A stretch of 9,310 nt of DNA from Proteobacteria bacterium ST_bin11 (GTDB lineage Bacteria; Pseudomonadota; Gammaproteobacteria; Methylococcales; Methylomonadaceae). The stretch covers positions 15,804-25,113 of the forward strand of contig MSXO01000033.1 of assembly GCA_002083615.1 (NCBI GenBank), written 5' to 3'. The translations under genes were made by a program, and so were the position numbers. How positions within the stretch are numbered: position 1 is the stretch's first letter; the number at the start of each line of letters is the position of its first letter. This document shows, piece after piece, positions 5,489 to 9,310 of this stretch. Below the pieces are notes generated by a model. The model made no database searches and was not told where the DNA came from. It was given only the letters and a program-made list of their open reading frames with translations.

Positions 5489-7090
5489 ATGAATACAGAG
5501 AATACGAAACCGGCCATCGTTTGGTCATTGTGGGTCGTGGCTTTACTGCTGCTATGCGTGGTGTTCAGAGATAGCCTTATCGAGATGGCGACGACATGGA
5601 CTAACGTCGAGGAATACAGTCACGGTTTTTTTATACCGGTCATCACGATTTACCTGTTGTGGGCAAGGCGTGGCGAACTGGTTCTGGTTCAAGGATCCAA
5701 AGCCTCGTTTCCTGGGTTGATCATTATCTGCTTAGGATTGATTGTTTTTATCTTAGGTGGATTGGCAACCATAAAAACCATGGAGCAATACGCTTTTCTG
5801 GTGGTTTTGACTGGGATGTTTACCAGTGCATTCGGAATGCGTGGGTTGCGAGTTGGAGCTATCCCACTGTTGTTCTTAATCTTCATGGTGCCGTTTCCTT
5901 CGTTCATTCTGAATAATCTTTCGTCAAAACTGCAATTGATTTCATCCTGGCTGGGTGTGGAGTTCATTCGCGCTTGCGACATCATGGTTTACCTGGAAGG
6001 GAATGTTATCGATTTGGGTAGTTATAAGCTACAAGTCGTAGATGCCTGTAGTGGTTTGCGCTATTTATTCCCCTTGGCCAGTCTGGCTTTTCTCTGTGCT
6101 TATCTTTTTAAAGGACCGTTCTGGCAGAAATTGCTGATTTTTTTGTCGTCGATGCCTTTGACAATTTTTATGAACAGTTTTCGTATAGGTGTAATCGGTG
6201 TCCTCGTCGACAATTGGGGCACCGAGATGGCTGAAGGCTTTCTGCATGATTTTGAAGGATGGGCAGTGTTTTTGTTGTGTATGCTGCTGCTCTTTATCGA
6301 GATGTGGATTTTTACTCGAATTAGCGGTAGAAAACTGGCAATGGGCGAATTGGTGCAGATTCCGGAAGAATGGGGTCAGACTGCAAATCGAAACATTGTC
6401 GCGATATTGAATAAGTCAGTGTTTGCTGTGCTGCTATTGCTTTTCGTTGGCGCAGGTGCTTCAGAGATATTTAAAGGGCGGGAAGACATTATCCCCGAGC
6501 GTAAAGCGTTTTTAAACTTTCCTACCCAGCTGGGAACTTGGCAAGGGCGGAATGACTATTTAACGCAGTTTTATCTAAACGAATTGAAATTGACTGATTA
6601 TGTTATCGTCAACTTTGTTCAACCTGACACTCGGAATAGTGTGAATTTTTACAGCGCTTATTACCAGTCTCAACGTAAGGGGGCTGTAGTTCACTCGCCT
6701 CGCAGCTGTATTCCCGGAGACGGTTGGCAAATTAGCAGTTTCGAGCAGCGCGAGTTTACTGATCTGCAATTGGATGGGCAGGCATTGCAGGTAAATCGAG
6801 CCATCATTCAAAAAGGCGAAAGCAGGCAATTAGTGTATTTTTGGTTCCAGCAACGTGGGCGGATGATAACCAATGAGTACATGGTCAAATGGTATTTATT
6901 CTATGATGCTATCACCATGAATCGCACCGACGGGGCGCTGATTCGCTTGGTTACTCCCGTTGATAAGGTCGAAGATATTGCTGTTGCCGATAAGCGACTA
7001 AATGTGTTTTTAAAAGAATTGCTGCCGGAATTGCCGGCATATTTGCCGGGTAAAGTAATACAGCCAGTTTATTCGGCTTTGCCGGGTTAA
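5489..7090 (+). CDS. xrtD: Exosortase fused to an EpsI domain, probably XrtD (VPLPA-CTERM type)
   Basis: A 533-residue polytopic inner-membrane cysteine protease/transpeptidase of the exosortase family. These enzymes process proteins with a C-terminal PEP-CTERM-like sorting signal and are encoded near exopolysaccharide genes. About eight or nine membrane segments are visible (near 9-27, 46-59, 74-94, 100-117, 121-140, 188-207, 214-238, 255-276, 307-325). The expected catalytic triad is present: C187 in VVDACSGLRYL, R232 in MNSFRIGVIG, and H253 in GFLHDFEGWAVF. After the membrane part, residues about 330-520 form an EpsI/DUF3485-like domain with FPTQLGTWQG (344-353), HSPRSCIPGDGW (402-413) and VYFWFQQRG (449-457). 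The fusion points to the XrtD subtype specific for VPLPA-CTERM proteins, but the subtype is from memory. The ATG at 5489 has only a weak upstream GGA. No substrate protein is in the window. Confidence 0.9.
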   Translation: MNTENTKPAIVWSLWVVALLLLCVVFRDSLIEMATTWTNVEEYSHGFFIPVITIYLLWARRGELVLVQGSKASFPGLIIICLGLIVFILGGLATIKTMEQYAFLVVLTGMFTSAFGMRGLRVGAIPLLFLIFMVPFPSFILNNLSSKLQLISSWLGVEFIRACDIMVYLEGNVIDLGSYKLQVVDACSGLRYLFPLASLAFLCAYLFKGPFWQKLLIFLSSMPLTIFMNSFRIGVIGVLVDNWGTEMAEGFLHDFEGWAVFLLCMLLLFIEMWIFTRISGRKLAMGELVQIPEEWGQTANRNIVAILNKSVFAVLLLLFVGAGASEIFKGREDIIPERKAFLNFPTQLGTWQGRNDYLTQFYLNELKLTDYVIVNFVQPDTRNSVNFYSAYYQSQRKGAVVHSPRSCIPGDGWQISSFEQREFTDLQLDGQALQVNRAIIQKGESRQLVYFWFQQRGRMITNEYMVKWYLFYDAITMNRTDGALIRLVTPVDKVEDIAVADKRLNVFLKELLPELPAYLPGKVIQPVYSALPG

Positions 7091-7172
7091 TAAGATATAA
7101 AGTCAGCTACATTGCCTGACGACATTGTGAAGGTTTTACCTCGAATTTGACTCAAAAGAAAAGGAGCTATGA
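7091..7172 (+). other. 82-base gap upstream of gmd
   Basis: The gap holds a five-pair inverted repeat, GTCAG (7102-7106) and CTGAC (7116-7120), and a shorter AGGT-TTT-ACCT element (7131-7141). Neither has a T-run and no convincing promoter hexamers were found. It is large enough for a promoter, so gmd-fcl may be transcribed separately from the exosortase gene. Confidence 0.3.
7161..7166 (+). promoter_or_regulatory. Ribosome binding site of gmd
   Basis: AAGGAG lies 6 bases upstream of the ATG at 7173, a near-ideal Shine-Dalgarno that fixes the gmd start. Confidence 0.8.
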
Positions 7173-8294
7173 ATGAGTAGAAAAAAAGCGTTGATTACGG
7201 GCATAACCGGTCAAGATGGTTCCTATCTAGCCGAGTTTTTGTTGGAAAAAGGCTATGAGGTGCATGGCATAAAAAGACGTTCGTCTTTATTTAACACCGA
7301 ACGCGTCGATCATATCTATCAAGACCCTCATATCAAGGATCCGCAGTTTTTCCTGCATTATGGTGACTTGACGGATAGTTCGAATCTCACGCGTATTCTC
7401 AGCGAAATCCGTCCGGATGAAGTTTATAACTTGGGGGCGATGAGTCATGTCGCTGTGTCGTTCGAATCTCCAGAATATACCGCAGACGTCGATGGCATGG
7501 GTACATTAAGGCTTTTGGAGGCCATTCGTTTTCTTGGCATGGAGAAAACCACACGTTTTTACCAGGCATCAACTTCCGAACTCTATGGATTAGTCCAGGA
7601 AATTCCGCAGAAAGAAACAACGCCATTTTATCCGCGCTCGCCCTATGCGGTCGCCAAACTTTACGCCTATTGGATCACCGTTAATTATCGTGAAGCGTAT
7701 GGCATGTATGCGTGTAACGGCATTTTGTTTAACCACGAATCGCCTCGCCGAGGAGAAACGTTCGTGACGCGAAAAATTACGCGTGGGCTCAGCAATATTG
7801 CCATTGGTTTGGATAAATGCCTTTATATGGGTAACATGGATTCTCTCCGGGACTGGGGGCATGCAAAGGATTACGTGAGGATGCAATGGATGATGTTGCA
7901 ACAAGAGCAGCCGGAAGATTTCGTGATTGCCACCGGTGTACAGTATTCGGTAAGACAATTTATCGAAATGTCGGCTAAGGAATTGGGTGTGAGTATTCGC
8001 TGGGAAGGTGCTGGGGTCGACGAAAAAGGCTATATCGAGTCAATTACGGGCGATAAAGCGCCTGGTATGCTGGTTGGTCAAAACATAGTTGCTATCGATC
8101 CGCGCTATTTCAGGCCTGCTGAAGTGGAAACTCTTTTGGGTGATCCGAGTAATGCCAAGAATAAATTGGGTTGGGTACCGCAGATAACCTTGCAGGAAAT
8201 GGTTGCGGAAATGGTTGCTTACGATCTCGAGCAAGCGCAAAAGCATGCTTTGCTGAAGAAACAGGGGTATAACGTGGCGGTTAGTAGGGAGTAA
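7173..8294 (+). CDS. gmd: GDP-mannose 4,6-dehydratase
   Basis: A cytoplasmic NADP-dependent short-chain dehydrogenase/reductase that converts GDP-D-mannose to GDP-4-keto-6-deoxy-D-mannose, the first step to GDP-L-fucose. Its 373 residues equal the length of E. coli GMD. The cofactor motif TGITGQDGSYLAEFLLEKGY spans 9-28, with HGIKRRSS (31-38) for NADP recognition. The catalytic residues appear as T134 and E136 in ASTSELYG, and Y158 and K162 in SPYAVAK. Family signatures NHESPRRGETFVTRKIT (187-203), DSLRDWGHAKDYV (223-235) and DPRYFRPAEVETLLGDP (309-325) are intact. Stretches such as 129-171 are, from memory, almost the same as the enterobacterial colanic-acid GMD. The start has a strong AAGGAG. 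fcl follows after 4 bases, so the two pathway enzymes are co-expressed. Confidence 0.97.
   Translation: MSRKKALITGITGQDGSYLAEFLLEKGYEVHGIKRRSSLFNTERVDHIYQDPHIKDPQFFLHYGDLTDSSNLTRILSEIRPDEVYNLGAMSHVAVSFESPEYTADVDGMGTLRLLEAIRFLGMEKTTRFYQASTSELYGLVQEIPQKETTPFYPRSPYAVAKLYAYWITVNYREAYGMYACNGILFNHESPRRGETFVTRKITRGLSNIAIGLDKCLYMGNMDSLRDWGHAKDYVRMQWMMLQQEQPEDFVIATGVQYSVRQFIEMSAKELGVSIRWEGAGVDEKGYIESITGDKAPGMLVGQNIVAIDPRYFRPAEVETLLGDPSNAKNKLGWVPQITLQEMVAEMVAYDLEQAQKHALLKKQGYNVAVSRE
8287..8291 (+). promoter_or_regulatory. Ribosome binding site of fcl within the end of gmd
   Basis: GGGAG overlaps the last codons of gmd and lies 7 bases upstream of the ATG at 8299. This suggests translational coupling of gmd and fcl. 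Confidence 0.65.
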
Positions 8295-8298
8295 CAGC

Positions 8299-9273
8299 AT
8301 GGTGGATAAGCAAGAAAAGATATATCTGGCAGGCCATCGGGGAATGGTTGGCTCGGCAATTTACCGACAATTAAGCGAGAGGGGGTATCACAACATCGTG
8401 GTGCGTACTCATGCCGAATTGGACTTGACTGATCAATCTTCGGTTCGGGAGTTCATGGCGCAAGAACGTCCGGATCAGGTAATTCTTGCGGCTGCCAAAG
8501 TGGGCGGTATCCATGCCAATAATGAGTATCCGGCCGAGTTTATCTATCAAAATTTGATGATGGAAGCTAACTTGATTCATGAGGCTTGGCAGGTGGGCTG
8601 CAAAAGTCTCTTGTTTTTAGGGAGCTCTTGTATCTATCCAAAATTCGCCGAGCAGCCGATGAAAGAAAGTGCATTATTAACCGGCGTTTTGGAATCGACC
8701 AATGAACCCTATGCAATTGCTAAGATTGCCGGAATCAAGTTGTGCGAGTCCTACAATCGTCAATACGGCACGGATTATCGTTCAGTAATGCCGACCAATC
8801 TGTACGGTGAAAACGATAATTTTCATTTGCAAAATAGCCATGTTATTCCGGCGCTGATTCGAAAGTTTCATGATGCCAAGGTTGGTAACTCGCCGACTGT
8901 CAGCGTTTGGGGAACTGGTAAGGCTATGCGGGAGTTTTTGCATGTCGAAGATATGGCAGCGGCTTGCCTGCATGTGATGGCCCTGAGTAAAGATCAATAC
9001 CAGTCTTGTACTGAACCAATGTTGTCACATTTAAATGTTGGTACTGGTCAGGATGTAACGGTTCGGGAATTGGCTGAAACTATCCAAGACGTCGTTGGTT
9101 ATCAGGGGCAAATAAGCTGGGATAGCACCAAGCCGGATGGGACTCCTCGAAAATTGATGGATATATCAAAGCTTGAGTCTCTGGGGTGGCAACCAAACGT
9201 TGCCTTGAAAGAAGGGCTTGATCGCACCTATAAATGGTTCATCGAGCATCAAGGTCAGTTCAAAGCGCAATAG
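8299..9273 (+). CDS. fcl: GDP-L-fucose synthase (epimerase/reductase)
   Basis: A cytoplasmic NADPH-dependent bifunctional enzyme (also called WcaG) that epimerises and reduces GDP-4-keto-6-deoxymannose, the GMD product, to GDP-L-fucose. Its 324 residues compare with 321 in E. coli Fcl. The nucleotide-binding motif is AGHRGMVGSAI (11-21), and AAAKVGGIHANN (64-75) follows. The active-site residues are S109 and C111 in LGSSCIYP, Y138 and K142 in EPYAIAKIAG, and H181 in NSHVIPAL, all shifted by two from E. coli numbering. MPTNLYGENDNFH (164-176) and MREFLHVEDMA (210-220) are also typical. It starts 4 bases after gmd with its own GGGAG. The N-terminal MVDKQEK extension is slightly longer than in E. 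coli. The product would feed a fucosylated surface or secreted polysaccharide whose glycosyltransferases lie outside this window. Confidence 0.97.
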   Translation: MVDKQEKIYLAGHRGMVGSAIYRQLSERGYHNIVVRTHAELDLTDQSSVREFMAQERPDQVILAAAKVGGIHANNEYPAEFIYQNLMMEANLIHEAWQVGCKSLLFLGSSCIYPKFAEQPMKESALLTGVLESTNEPYAIAKIAGIKLCESYNRQYGTDYRSVMPTNLYGENDNFHLQNSHVIPALIRKFHDAKVGNSPTVSVWGTGKAMREFLHVEDMAAACLHVMALSKDQYQSCTEPMLSHLNVGTGQDVTVRELAETIQDVVGYQGQISWDSTKPDGTPRKLMDISKLESLGWQPNVALKEGLDRTYKWFIEHQGQFKAQ

Positions 9274-9288
9274 ATATTAGAAGTCTTT

Positions 9289-9309
9289 CACCCGCGATCG
9301 CGTAAGGTG
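9289..9309 (+). other. Possible hairpin just after fcl, at the window edge
   Basis: CACC (9289-9292) pairs with GGTG (9306-9309). Inside these, CGC and GCG enclose GATC, with a three-base bulge TAA on the 3' side. The core CGCGATCGCG is a ten-base palindrome. Whether a T-run follows cannot be seen, so a terminator is only one possibility. Confidence 0.25.
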
Positions 9310-9310
9310 T

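Noticed and set aside
9293..9302. CGCGATCGCG palindrome as a HIP1-like repeat.
   Set aside because: A single copy is present, and the host does not look cyanobacterial.

Overview
The window is a dense, all-plus-strand piece of a bacterial chromosome. It reads as a gammaproteobacterium. The order accB-accC-prmA-zinc-ribbon/DUF3426 protein is the standard gammaproteobacterial arrangement, and AccB, AccC, PrmA, GMD and GDP-fucose synthase all resemble their Escherichia coli counterparts along their whole length. The exosortase fused to an EpsI domain excludes the enteric group and suggests an environmental, exopolysaccharide-making lineage. A Methylococcales-type methanotroph is a reasonable guess, but it rests on the gene combination and not on any diagnostic gene.

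Region 1 (1-4596) is housekeeping. It holds accB (first four bases cut off by the window edge) and accC, which are the biotin carrier and biotin carboxylase of acetyl-CoA carboxylase. They are followed by prmA (ribosomal protein L11 methyltransferase), a membrane-anchored zinc-ribbon/DUF3426 protein, and an RlmI-type 23S rRNA methyltransferase with a PUA domain. Gaps are 4-64 bases, so these genes are probably co-transcribed. The dusB-fis pair that commonly follows this block is not here.

Region 2 (4602-5302) holds two small genes joined by an ATGA overlap. The first encodes a 58-residue, free-standing Cys-rich domain like the N-terminal metal-binding segment of CcoI/FixI-type P-type ATPases. 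The second encodes a 175-residue Trp/Cys-rich membrane protein that I do not recognise. This pair is the best candidate for something undescribed. A 186-base stretch with no convincing gene follows (5303-5488).

Region 3 (5489-9310) points to surface polysaccharide and protein sorting. It has an exosortase-EpsI fusion (probably the XrtD type), then gmd and fcl, which together convert GDP-mannose to GDP-L-fucose. The window ends 37 bases after fcl, within a possible hairpin. No glycosyltransferase and no PEP-CTERM-type substrate protein is visible, so the polysaccharide locus presumably continues downstream.

No tRNA, rRNA, CRISPR array, insertion sequence, integrase or riboswitch was seen.
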